A program made the translations under genes and the position numbers. The notes below the pieces were generated by a model that saw only the letters and a program-made list of their open reading frames with translations, ran no database searches and was not told where the DNA came from. 64,000 nt of DNA from Coprinus comatus (Eukaryota > Basidiomycota > Agaricomycetes > Agaricales > Agaricaceae). Below are positions 48,037-58,742 of this stretch, piece by piece; position 1 is the first letter of the stretch, and each line of letters opens with the position of its first letter. The stretch covers positions 62,001 through 126,000 of the forward strand of contig JAWPGT010000028.1 of NCBI GenBank assembly GCA_034638255.1, read 5' to 3'.

Positions 48037-49474
48037 ATGGGTGCTGATTACTATAAACTTCTTGGAGTTGACAAAAGTGCTTCGGACGATGAGATTAAGA
48101 AGGCTTATAAGAAAATGGTACGTCGTCCTGTCTCTTACGCTTCTTTCATTTACTCACTTTTTCTTCTTTTTTACGTTGTATAGGCTTTGAAGTGGCATCC
48201 AGACAGAAACAAAAACTCTGAGGAAGCAACTCGAAAGTTCAAACAGGTAATTGTAACACCCCTTCTATCATCAATCCTGATTTCAACCCGTAAAAACAAA
48301 ACTCTTTACTAAAACAAAACACTAGATTTCCGAAGCATTTGAAGTCCTAAGCGACAAACAAAAACGAACTATATATGACCAATTCGGTGAAGAAGGTCTT
48401 AAAGGTGGTGGTGGTCCTTCAGGAGCAGGAACAGGAGGTGCAGGTGGTTTCCCAGGTTTTGGTAACTTCTCAACTGGAAATGGTTCAACGTTTACTTTCG
48501 CTTCTGGACCTGGAGGATTTGGTAGTGCTGGAGGTGGTAGTTACCATCCTACGGATCCTAATAAGATTTTCGAGTGAGTTTATCATGATCCATGTATTGG
48601 ACATTAAATGAATGGTGAACTGATGACCCTTATCTTTATTAGACAAATGTTCGGTGCGAGTGGAATCTTTAGCGGTGGAGGAGGAGGAGGAGGAGGAGGG
48701 TTTAGTAGTATGTTCAGTGGTGCTGGCGCCCCTGAAGACGATGATATGAATGGCAACTATCGAAGATTTTCATCAGGAATGCCGGGTGGTATGGGTGGTA
48801 TGCCAGGTGGAATGGGCGGTATGGGTGGAATGGGTGGAATGGGCGGAGCTGGACGTAGACAACATCATCCATCACGATCACATACTCAACCCCATGCTCA
48901 TCCTCATTCACCCGTTGAAAAATCGGAAATTACAAGACCTCTAAGGTTGTCATTGGAGGATTTGTATACTGGTTTAACGAAACGACTGAAAGTTGGACGA
49001 AGGTTATCGGATGGAACGACAGAAGATAAAGTTCTTGAAATTAATGTCCTTCCAGGTTGGAAAGATGGAACCAAAATCCGATTCCCACAAGCTGGTAATC
49101 AAGTTTCATCAAGTGGAGATTTTCAAGAACTTGTTTTCGTAGTGGAAGCGAAACCTCATGAAACTTTCACAAGAGAAGGAAACGATCTTATATGTAACTT
49201 GAAAATTCCACTTGTGGAAGCTTTGACGGGAGCTACAGGTATTAATGCGAAGAAGACGATAACATTGTTGGATGGTAGGAAATTGGGTATTGCTGTTCCT
49301 TATGGAATTGTTAAACCTGGTCAGGAAATGACGATAGCTGGAGAGGGTATGCCTATCAGAAAAGAAGGAAGTGTGAAGAATAAGGGTGATTTGATTGTTA
49401 AATGGGATGTGGTGTTCCCTACGTCGTTGACAGCTGCGCAAAAGGAACAGCTAAGGAAGGCTTTGTCGGCGTAA
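48037..49474 (+). CDS. SIS1: Type II DnaJ co-chaperone (Sis1/DNAJB1 type)
   Basis: Hsp70 co-chaperone. Four exons (48037..48117, 48184..48246, 48326..48573, 48643..49474) join in phase to 407 aa. The J domain occupies residues 1-70, with HPD in [10 protein letters not shown] and the [20 protein letters not shown] helix. A Gly/Phe-rich region and a Gly/Met-rich stretch ([13 protein letters not shown] type) follow. Two C-terminal beta-sandwich domains ([23 protein letters not shown] ... [17 protein letters not shown]) close it. There is no CxxCxGxG zinc-finger domain, which separates it from type I Ydj1. The promoter has heat-shock elements. Confidence 0.95.
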
Positions 49475-51113
49475 AAGGACGAAATACTTTAATTGTAGTT
49501 TAGCTTTTGTCGCTTTTTTCGAGAGTGGTGAGAGGGTAGTACTTGATACCCCTAGGTGTATCTCATATTTTCATTGTTTTCTTTTTTTTCCATTTGACAT
49601 TGGACTTTTTTTTGTGTAGTTGTCATTTTTTTCGTTGTCATTTTTTTTTTTACATCGAACTCGTTGTATCATCTGTAATATAGCATAGAATGATCGTTCT
49701 TTTTGTGAGATAGAATTAGGTTTTTGATCTTCCGTCTTTATTTACATAGGCTGTTCTAAATTATTGAACATTTTCTCAGGTCATAGTGACTAGTTCTCGG
49801 ACGCAAAGAAACCAACCAATTGCAACTTGAAACTAAAACGTTGAAGGTACTCGTGACTTGACATTTATTTATCGTGGACTTTTTTCCGTAATGTACGACT
49901 CCAGAGTTTAAAGGAAGGGGGATAAACACGTTTACCCTTTCGATTCTGATTGACAAACCGGTAAGTAGATATTGTAAGTAGGCGACACGCACTAGCGCAT
50001 TGCTAGGCACCAGATTCAAAGTTATCAACTGACCAGTGGCAGGGATGTGTTGAAAAGTGAAGATGATAAATTGTGATATTGTGGAAATGTTGGTGGTGCC
50101 TTCAGCGCTCAGCGGCCAAAGTAATGATTATAAACAAATTTCTCGACATAATGGTTTCTCAGTAACAAGACACGTAACCATCTCCCAACGTCTCATATTT
50201 TCCCCTGACCTCACGTCAACCAAGTCCCCCATCAGAGTCCTCAGCCAATTCAGATCTGCAGACGCAATAATTTCTACAACCTCCCAATATCAATATCATC
50301 ATTAATCTCCGAATTTATGACGTCACCAAGGTTAATGAGACTCCACAAATGTTAAGTCAAATACTTGCGCAGTGATGAGAACCTCCAAATGATCTACTGC
50401 TTACACCAACCGGTATAAGACAATAAATCACAGTACATTACTCTAGAGTCTAAAGCCATTCAAAGGTCTTCGTCTACCAACCTGCGATATACCATTTCTC
50501 AAGACATTGCGGTATTCGAAGTCCTCTTCCCTTTCTCACCACACGTTAATTGAAAACTTTATCCCCCCCTTGTCCTAGCGCTTGGTTCACACATGTCGAT
50601 TTTGTCCCTACAACCTCGGCCGAGATAGCGTACATTGTATGTGTATGCATACCAAGCAAAGCAAGGCGAATGAACACATCAGAATTCTAAACATTGATAA
50701 TGGAAATATCTCTAGTCACCGTGACGCACCAGAAGCAATCGAATCTACCAACCGTTACATATGATCAATTTGAGTACACTGTGGACTGCAGAGAAGCAAA
50801 AGCATATTCGACATACTGTAGTCTATGGCGTCTAAAGTATAGTAATCCATCGATATCAATCCTAACTAAATAAAAATAAAAACTACAAACGGATTGGCGA
50901 TTCGTTGTGTGATTCTTTCTCGCAAGCAACAATGGGAATATCTGTTGTATATAAATAACTACATTTATTGTAGCACTAATCCATCGATATCGATAGATGG
51001 CATAGAAAAAGGAAGCAGGTTTAAAAAGGACTACAAGGAGATTCTGGAGTCTTTGGAAACCTCTCAATCGTTACCACTCTTACCATCCTTTTTATTTCTG
51101 GCGGAAGATTAAC
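49475..51113. other. Intergenic, about 1.6 kb, no gene seen
   Basis: 3' flank of the DnaJ gene with T-runs, then the upstream region of family-2 copy F with two CCATCGATATC motifs (50847-50860 and 50981-50996) and CTGCAGAGAAG (50786-50796). No supported frame. Confidence 0.55.
50981..50996 (+). promoter_or_regulatory. Family-2 upstream motif CCATCGATATCGATAG (copy F)
   Basis: Exact match to the motif before copy G, about 120 bp upstream of the start codon. A second, less perfect copy lies at 50847-50860 in sequence that also resembles the copy G promoter. Confidence 0.65.
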
Positions 51114-52043
51114 ATGTGTCACGGTCCAGGCCTATTTAATGTTTACTTTGCTGGAGTTGGTGATACAAGCTTGAATTACACTCAACAGAGTCCGTTGGTA
51201 AGTTACTTTGAGCCCCATGCTAGTTCATAAGTATTTATATATATATTTGCGTTTCGAACTTTTAGTATCTAGTTACATTCACTTCTCGTGACGAAGCCGA
51301 TAAATGGTGGCGAGCCACTCAATTATCATCTTACTATATATCCAGAATTCGTCGATTTAGTCCACAATTTATTATGGCACCCTTACCGAATATTCAAGAT
51401 GGATGGGAATGTATTATTCAGAAGTTGAAGGATAACTTCAGTCCGAGGAAAGCGATTGCTGCGTCGGCTGATTCTCGTGCGGATCATTTGAATGGTGGAG
51501 GGTGAGTTTTCTGTTCTGGACCTTGGTTTCAGTAATATTTTGGTCATGTTACTTATATTGGCATGATGTATTTTTGCGACTACAGATTTCGTATCCGTTC
51601 TGCCACGGAACCGCACCGTTATTGGTCCGTCCGTTCACGGAGAACTTCGCGTTTTACAACCAATGCTAAATTGGAATTGGTCAGTCTACGAATATCCGAC
51701 AAAGTTTATAATTCGCAGGTTAAATGAGTTACCATACGATGTTGGAAAGAAAGAAGAGGATGTATTGATAGGTGAGGATGATGTGGAGATATTAGTGGCT
51801 CCAAGGCAAATTGGTGAAATTCCTATCAAACTTTACATAAAACCTTTGGCCGATGCAGCTGTGACGGCATTCAACGTTGTTGCTGCTGCCCCCGATGAAC
51901 ATGTATCCAACGAAGGTGGTTGTCAGTATAAATTCAAGTTTTCCTGGTTTGAGAATGGATTCTATATACAGAATAATTCTCAAACGTTATACGAACTTTT
52001 TGTGACTCCTGGTGGGGGGGATAGATGGGAATTGGTAGAATAG
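51114..52043 (+). pseudogene. Family 2 copy F (one frameshift)
   Basis: Exons 51114..51197 (84 nt), 51266..51501 (236 nt) and 51586..52043 keep the family structure. Exons 1-2 read MCHGPGLFNVYFAGVGDTSLNY, LVTFTSRDEADKWWRATQL and MAPLPNIQDGWEC. Exon 3 begins FRIRSATEPHRYWS and then needs a one-base shift near 51620 to reach YPTKFIIRRLNELPYDV, DVLIGEDDVEILVAP, FSWFENGFYIQ and RWELVE. Exon 3 is 458 nt, one base off the length class of the intact copies. A sequencing error could account for it. Confidence 0.75.
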
Positions 52044-52631
52044 TGGTAGTTTATTATAGTTGTAGGAGTCTCGGTCGCCTGTGGGGTTGCTACACTTGGT
52101 CATTCTGCTTTCTACCTTTGTGGCTTTTGGAGCTTCTGTTTTGATGGCAATTAATGAAGAAAGAGGGATTGTTCATTTGAAAATGAAAACATTTGTGGCC
52201 AGCGTGTTGTCTCATTTCGACGTCTTGCAACGAGAGTTTGATCCTACCGTAAAGCAAACACATTCCGAAAAATAGGACAGAATTATTAGAACTCTCAGCT
52301 TAATTATCGTCTGCGGGTATACGCACTTTCTTCACAACTTAGAATGTTGCTCAAAAGTTTTCAGGTACTTAAAGTCTACAGCTCGCTACAATCACTCTTA
52401 TCTGTTGTAGATGATCAACTTAAATGCTGTAAAGAAGCAGAAGGGGTTATTTTTGGCATATTTTGGTCTCCAGGTTCTAAAGGATAGTAATCCATCGATA
52501 TCGATAGGCAACGAGAGAACGAGAAGCAACAAGCTATGGCCAAATTGGAGAATCTTTGGATCCCTGAGTATCATCCTACCCTGTTATTTCTTTATAACAA
52601 ACCACACCCTTTCTTCACTTCCACAATCAAC
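52044..52631. other. Spacer between tandem family-2 copies F and G
   Basis: Carries CCATCGATATCGATAG at 52492-52507, about 125 bp before the copy G start. No other feature is seen. Confidence 0.5.
52492..52507 (+). promoter_or_regulatory. Family-2 upstream motif CCATCGATATCGATAG (copy G)
   Basis: Same 16-mer as upstream of copy F, within a larger stretch (ATAGTAATCCATCGATATC) shared by both promoters. Confidence 0.65.
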
Positions 52632-53559
52632 ATGTCTCATAGCCCCGGCTTGTTTCACGTCTATTTCATCGGGGTTGGTGATACTACCAACTGGAATTAC
52701 AGTCAAAATAGCTCTTTGGTGAGTTTATGACTCTCAAGTCTCGTTCGTATATGTAAGACATAACCCCCTGCTCTTTGGAATAGTATCTAGTCACATTCTC
52801 TTCACGAAACGAAGCCGATAAATGGTGGAGGGCTACTCAACTCTCCCCCGATACCTCCAAATTTCGTCGATTCGCTCCGCAATTCATCATGGCACCATTA
52901 CCGAATATTCAAGATGGATGGGAATGTATTATTCAAACATTGAAGGTCAATTTTGATCTGAGAAAAGCGATTGCTGCTGTACCTGATTCTCGTATAGATC
53001 ACTTGAACGGTAGAGAGTGAGTAACATATTATGGTTTGAATATTTCCATTTGTTCTTAACTGTTGACTAATACTATAGATATTGCATTCGCTCTGCTACC
53101 TCGCCAAATCGGTTTTGGGTTCTCGATGGAACCTCAATTAGAGCTCCAGATATAATAACACACCACACCCAGTCAAATTATCTATCGCCAACACGATTCA
53201 TAATCAACAGCTTAAACCCAATGCCTCACGAGTGTAGGCAAGAAGAGAACGTATTAATAGGCGGAGATGAGGTGGAAATAATTGCATTACCTAGCATAAT
53301 GGGTTGGAAGCCTACGAAACTTATATTGGCGCCTGTCACAAGTTTACCAACACATCCTAACAACGTAACAGAATTCGAGGGACTCCTCCTATCCACCATG
53401 CCAGACGACAATATACCTAACCCGGAGCCACCCAGTACCTTTAACTTTTCGTGGTTTGAGAATGGATTTTGCTTGTGCTTCAGTTTGTCCCATCTTGCTA
53501 ATCCGTCCTATGTTGCTATGATTCCCGATAGCAACGAACGGTGGGAATTAGTACGGTGA
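52632..53559 (+). CDS. Family 2 protein G (unknown, intact)
   Basis: Exons 52632..52718, 52784..53016 and 53079..53559 join in phase to 266 aa. Family segments: MSHSPGLFHVYFIGVGDTTNWNY, LVTFSSRNEADKWWRATQL, RRFAPQFIMAPLPNIQDGWEC, DHLNGREYCIRSATSPNRFW, FIINSLNPM, ENVLIGGDEVEII, FNFSWFENGFCL and a C-terminal RWELVR. It is the only intact member of the right-hand cluster. No known domain, signal peptide or membrane helix is recognised. It lies tandem to copy F, with duplicated upstream motifs. Confidence 0.82.
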
Positions 53560-55287
53560 TTCAGGTACTTGATAAAAAGATGGAGATTCCACGGCACTGA
53601 ACAACTGTTATGACGTTGTAACCCAGTTCATCTCGCTTAGTTTAGTCGAATGTCATATCCTACTCATACATGGCATCATGGGAGGTAAATGAGGTGTCCA
53701 TAATGAGAGAGAGAGGGAGAAAGGCAGTTTCGTGGTTTGATCAAGTCGGAGCAATTTATTTATCAATGAGAAATGTCTCATTTCTCTATTATATCAGAAA
53801 TGACGCATGTTTCCACTTGCACACATGTAAGATGACAATAGTAGGGTACATGGACTGGATGTATGTGCATGTGGAGGAACACTACACACTATTAACGAAG
53901 ACATCATTTCGCAAATCAAAGCAAGCCTCAGCCTCTCGGACTTCCAACGTAGCTTGAGCAAACTGTCGCCACGTGTACCAGGGTAACTGAAGCACCGAAA
54001 AGAAACTTGGAGTTTATTATTACGTCGGAACATGAAGGTGAGGAAGTTTCAACATGAAAATGTTTGCGTCGCACGCGGTAGCAGGATAATGTGGATATAT
54101 TTCTTGCAGCTAGGGCTGTATTTCGTGTGTGTGCATCTCATGGATTTTCCGTTCTGTATATGTAGTCTGTCGTGTTTCCACATAAAAACGCACCCCAGAC
54201 ACTCCACCCCCAAGCAAGTACGATGTACTTGGAGACAAAATGAACAAGAGATCGGTGTCCGAAGGAAAGGGCGCCAATAGACCAAAGCAAAGCCGGACTT
54301 GTTCAGGGTTGATGTTGATATAATACGGCTTTTCTCGTGTCACTGACGCGTTTTCGTGATGCAGCAGATGTTATAAAGGTCGAGGGAAGGGTATGAACGT
54401 CTGGTCAAACAAACTACAACAGCCTAAACTTTTGATGCGTCAGATACGGAGGCTTGAGTTGAGCGGCCTTTCAACGAACATATACGTTCCGAACCCCAGC
54501 ATATTATCCACAGAAGGGATGATAGTCATTCCTGAATTTTGGAATTACTTTGCTCCGAGCGGAAGAAGGATGTTCCTAGAAGCTTGCGAAAGTTTCGTAT
54601 TTGACAAGACCTAAACACATGTGGCGAAGAGGGAAGAGCGAGATATGTTGATCTGTTTCCTTCGTTTCGATATCGTATATCACCCTAGTTCAACATCGAA
54701 CATGAGCGCTGCGAGATTGTGGAGAGATCCACAAGGGTTTGCAGACGTACTGTCACAATTTCATCCACTTAGACGCCTCGAATCTCCCTACAAACTACAG
54801 AGTCATAGATCGCGTGTGTGTGTGTGTTTGCAGTATTGAGTAAGCATAGATAATCTGGAAGGTCTTGGAAAATAAGAGATATATCCAAGGCGGAGGTAGC
54901 TACCACAAAAGCGTAGGAAGGTTGAATTCTTCGTATTCATGGTGAACGAACGTTCTCAGGTCCTTCACAAAGATGAGACGTAGCAACCGGAATTGAGAAT
55001 GTCATGAGCGAAAAAGTGCCAAGGAATCTCATCCCTTCTAGTCATGACTGGCGAGAAGCATGAGCTTTAATGAGCGAGTAAAAGTGATGGACTAAAGGAC
55101 TTACGGTCATAGATGGTAGATGTACAGTTTTATTGAACGTAGACAATTTTGCAGCTCAGTGCAGAGAAATTTTGAAAGTGAGGGTGATTTTGAAGGTGAT
55201 AGGCAATCGTTGTATGAAATGTACTTGGTATAACCATCGCATTATTGAGCCATTGACTTTGACAGTAATTCCACGAGTAATGAGGAA
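53560..55287. other. Intergenic, about 1.7 kb, no convincing gene
   Basis: Several short open frames (for example 54393..54614 and 53670..53957) lack introns, known motifs or paralogues in the window. A (GT)n microsatellite lies near 54814-54828. I do not call a gene here. Confidence 0.5.
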
Positions 55288-55420
55288 CCTAGCACCAAGA
55301 CTTAGCGAGACGTGTAAGGTAAAAAGGAGTGCATATAGTCACTGGCGATAGTAAACCAGACGGGAGTTCTCACGATGTCTTCTCACAACACACCCATCAA
55401 AAGCCCGAAATATCTGCTGC
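55288..55420. repeat. Diverged direct repeat, left copy
   Basis: Shares GCGAGACGT, AAAAGnAGnGCATATA, TTCTCACGATG, CTTCTC and GAAATATCTGC in order with 63314-63460, on the other side of the transposon. Confidence 0.6.
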
Positions 55421-55604
55421 GAAGAACCAGTAAAAGACTCGGCTCAGACATGAAAGAAAACGTTATTAGAGCATTGACATGTGAAATCCAAATAACTCTA
55501 ATCGGATCGCCAAGCGACATAGAAAGTTAGAACATCTGCGGTCCTGCGTATCCAGAGAAGCATCACAAGATGCTGGATATATGTAGACCTCAGACGACTG
55601 TGGT

Positions 55605-55620
55605 CTATCGTTATCGATAA
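55605..55620 (+). promoter_or_regulatory. Family-2 upstream motif variant (copy H)
   Basis: CTATCGTTATCGATAA about 110 bp upstream of the start codon of the truncated copy H; a variant of the CCATCGATATCGATAG motif. Confidence 0.45.
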
Positions 55621-55728
55621 ACACCAGTACAAAAGGTGCATGGATTAACAACCCTTCGCCAACCTCCACACCCCAGAATATCATCTTCAGAAATCCTTAA
55701 ACATCCTTTCATATCGATTACAACCGAC

Positions 55729-56064
55729 ATGTCTCATGGTCCTGGGTTGTTCCACGTCTACTTCGTTGGTGTTGGAGATGCCAACTCAAATTACACTTAG
55801 AACAGTCCTCAGGTAAGCAGTACATTATCCAAACCATCTCTCACTAATACTCAACTTAAATTATTTGGACACAGTATCTAGTCACTTTCTCTTCACGTTC
55901 AGAAGCAGATAATTGGTGGAGGGCAGCTCAACTTTCATCCTGCAATGGACAGAAAGCTCGTCGGTTCAGTCCACAACTTATCATGGCACCATTACCGAGT
56001 GTCCAAGAATGGAAGTGTGTTATTCAAAACGTTGAAAGACAACTTCAATCCTCGAAAAGCACTT
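55729..56064 (+). pseudogene. Family 2 copy H, 5' half, interrupted by transposon
   Basis: Starts MSHGPGLFHVYFVGVGD, has an in-frame TAG where relatives have CAG (NYT-stop-NSP), then an intron and LVTFSSRSEADNWWRAAQL, RRFSPQLIMAPLPSVQ. Similarity to exon 2 of copy C (CTCGAAAAGCACTT against its counterpart) stops exactly where the inverted terminus of the Plavaka element begins. Confidence 0.75.
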
Positions 56065-56442
56065 CATCAGGAAAACGGGAGATGTACAATTAAACAGAAA
56101 TAACATGACATTATGACAATGATAGCCAAATTTAAGATAAATGTTCATAAATATACCAATTTGTTATAATGAGGATAATTGTGTCAATCTTAAACTAGTC
56201 ACGTAACGATTGTGATATTTTTGTATAATTCAACATGAAAAGAAACCTAAATTACCACTCAAAAACTGGTTTGTTATACATATTTTATTGTCACTTTTAT
56301 TGTAAATCTATTTTCTCTTGAACGATAAATGAAGACCAAGTCATATATATTTGAGGTTAGATTAAGTTCATTTCAACATTTAAAAAAGTAAACTTCTGTG
56401 TATTTATTGTATATAAAACTTCGAACATGTACTATAAGTAGA

Positions 56443-58483
56443 TCATTCAGCAAGTGTGTGTGTAGTATCTTCAAGTTCATCTAATTCAACTGCTGCCTTG
56501 ATACTCCGTGCAATCGACGAGGCTGATACAATAATGGTTGGACTAGCATAAAGGAAAAAGATATTAGTTGAGTACAAGAACAAAAAAGATGATTTAGAAC
56601 ACGCACCTGCACCTACAATAGATTTGGTGAAGTAGAGTGTGGTACTTTGTTACACTGGTTCGTTTTAACTCCTGTAAAAATTCAAAGTGTCCAGTAAACA
56701 TATCCTCCATCAGATCAGCCACAAACTCAGTCCGTCGGTAGACTCCAGTGGCCCAGTCCTTAATTGAGGCTTGCACCTAAAAAGCAGAACTATTTAATTA
56801 TGTCCTTGACTGAGAGTATAAGGACGTACTGCAGTAGACATCAATGCAACAACTGAAGCAGGGACCTCATGCTCCATTGAGGCTTGCCTAATAGAAGATG
56901 CAAAGAGATGGGGATACCGGGTACCTATTGAGGTACGTGTTCTGCCAAATAAAAATGACTTGATTCCATATAAGATGCAGGGATGCTGATAGGGCTTTTT
57001 ACGTTGGACAATACCATCATCCTATCAAAAGAAATCATGAATTAGACCATATCATTAAATATTATGAGTTATATAACATACCTTGGGAAAGATAAATGCA
57101 TATGTATCATCAAGTAGACTTTCCACTAATTTATGACACTCTTCAGGAGTGCGGGCTTTATCGAGTCCATAGTATGCACCAGTAAGGTTTGAGACAGCAG
57201 ACTTAGCATCACTTTGTTGTACTGAAAGACGATGGTTGATCTGAAAATGTACTTTTAGTTACTACATATTTTCAAGATAGAATATGACTACTCACCACCC
57301 GAGCAACTTGTAGAGCAAATTCATTATCAGTTCGAAATCAGTGAGCAAGATCATGGAGTTCTTCGGTAGTTGCAAGATCAGCTAGCATATTACGTAATCT
57401 TGTATGCTCCACGTCATCAACTGTAAAGAAGCCCTCAACAATAGCAACCTCCAGAGCAGTCCATATTCCAAGCTTTATAATTTTGCGAAGTCGGCTTGGC
57501 TGTGCAGTTAGTCCAATGAGGCGCTTGCCATTGCTAGCAGGAATGTAGTGGGCTTCCACAGGCCAGCCATTGTTGATGGATAGTCCTGGCCAAAGGGGCT
57601 ACATAGAAAATAATCATTATGGATATATCAGGTTGAATATAAGTTACATGCCTGATCAATGGTGGTAGATGTTTGTTGTTCAGGAGGATTGGTATTAGTT
57701 GTATTAGCAAGTGACCACTGAGGGAGCTGTGCAGTGCGAAATAATAAGATCAAGCAAAATTAGTTAGATAAAGAGTTCCAAGTCAAGTCGGAAGTGACGT
57801 ACCTCAAGTTGTTGCCTCTGAGCGTGTGAATTTGGACACTAAATATATATATAATTAAATTAAATTAAATTATGTCGAATATAATTTTACATACCCTAGA
57901 GTTGGTATTCAACTGATGATTGACTTCTTGTGAGACAGACTGAGAGTGTTCACCAACATGAACCATCTATAATAATAAATGGTATTATATAACATCAGGA
58001 GGCTATAATGCAAAAAGTAAAATTGTAACATACCTCTGCAGCAAATGTAGATTGTACTTGATCTGAGCTGACCATTTCATCTTCCGATCCAGTATCTTCA
58101 CTTTCAACAACAGAGGTAGCAGTATCACTATTACTACCCTTATCTGTTATCTGACCTAAATCATGCTCCAATCCTACCGAACGTGAATGCTGAGCATCAT
58201 CATCATGATCAGAGGAATCACTTTCTTCAGCGATTGGAGGTGCTTGTTTCCGGTGACTTTTGACTACTTTGGTAGTCTTTTTGCTCTCTATGAGTAATTG
58301 TATGATATATAAGTAACAATATATATATGTGTGTGAAATATACATACTACGAGAACACTTTGAGCTGACTACTTCCAATTGATGATCATTTGATGATGAT
58401 CTTGCATGCTTGCAAGTTGGGGTTGGTTGAATAGAAACCTGTGTTCGGGAACTTGAGCGTGTTGTCTTCTTACTTGCTGGCAT
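56443..58483 (-). pseudogene. Transposon-encoded partner protein (unknown), with in-frame stop
   Basis: Starts at ATG 58483 (MPASKKTTRSSSRTQ). Several small exons code a Ser/Thr/Lys-rich N-terminus, an acidic stretch (EESDSSDHDDD, VESEDTGSEDEM) and Gln/Asn-rich linkers. Globular segments follow: LWPGLSINNGWPVEAHYIP, LRKIIKLGIWTALEVAIVEGFF, VVALMSTA, QASIKDWATGVYRRTEFVADLMEDMFTG. The end reads SIKAAVELDELEDTTHTLAE. An in-frame TGA at 57338-57340 interrupts HDLAH-stop-FRTDNEF. One intron starting near 57652 appears to use a GC donor. The C-terminal part may belong to a DUF6532-like fungal group; I am unsure. Passenger genes of this type are plausible accessories of fungal transposons, possibly DNA-binding. 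Confidence 0.65.
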
Positions 58484-58742
58484 AATAGAGAATTGAGTCA
58501 AGGGTGATGGGGTGGTTGAGAGCTTAGAGAAGGGGATGAGTATCGTTCAAGGTCAACAACTGGATGTGCCACGTAGCCATTTAAAAGGCCAGAGCTCAGG
58601 TCGTGACAAGTTGTTATCCTATCATGTCACAGGTGATATGGAATGTAGACATTAGCCGAGAATAATCTAGAATACAGACAATTTGAAATTGTACAGCTTA
58701 CCTTCTACCTCTTTCTAAGAGCTTTTCTAACCTTTTCTAACA

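Noticed and set aside
53670..54840. Short open frames in the spacer after family-2 copy G
   Set aside because: No introns, motifs or paralogues; lengths are within chance for this composition.
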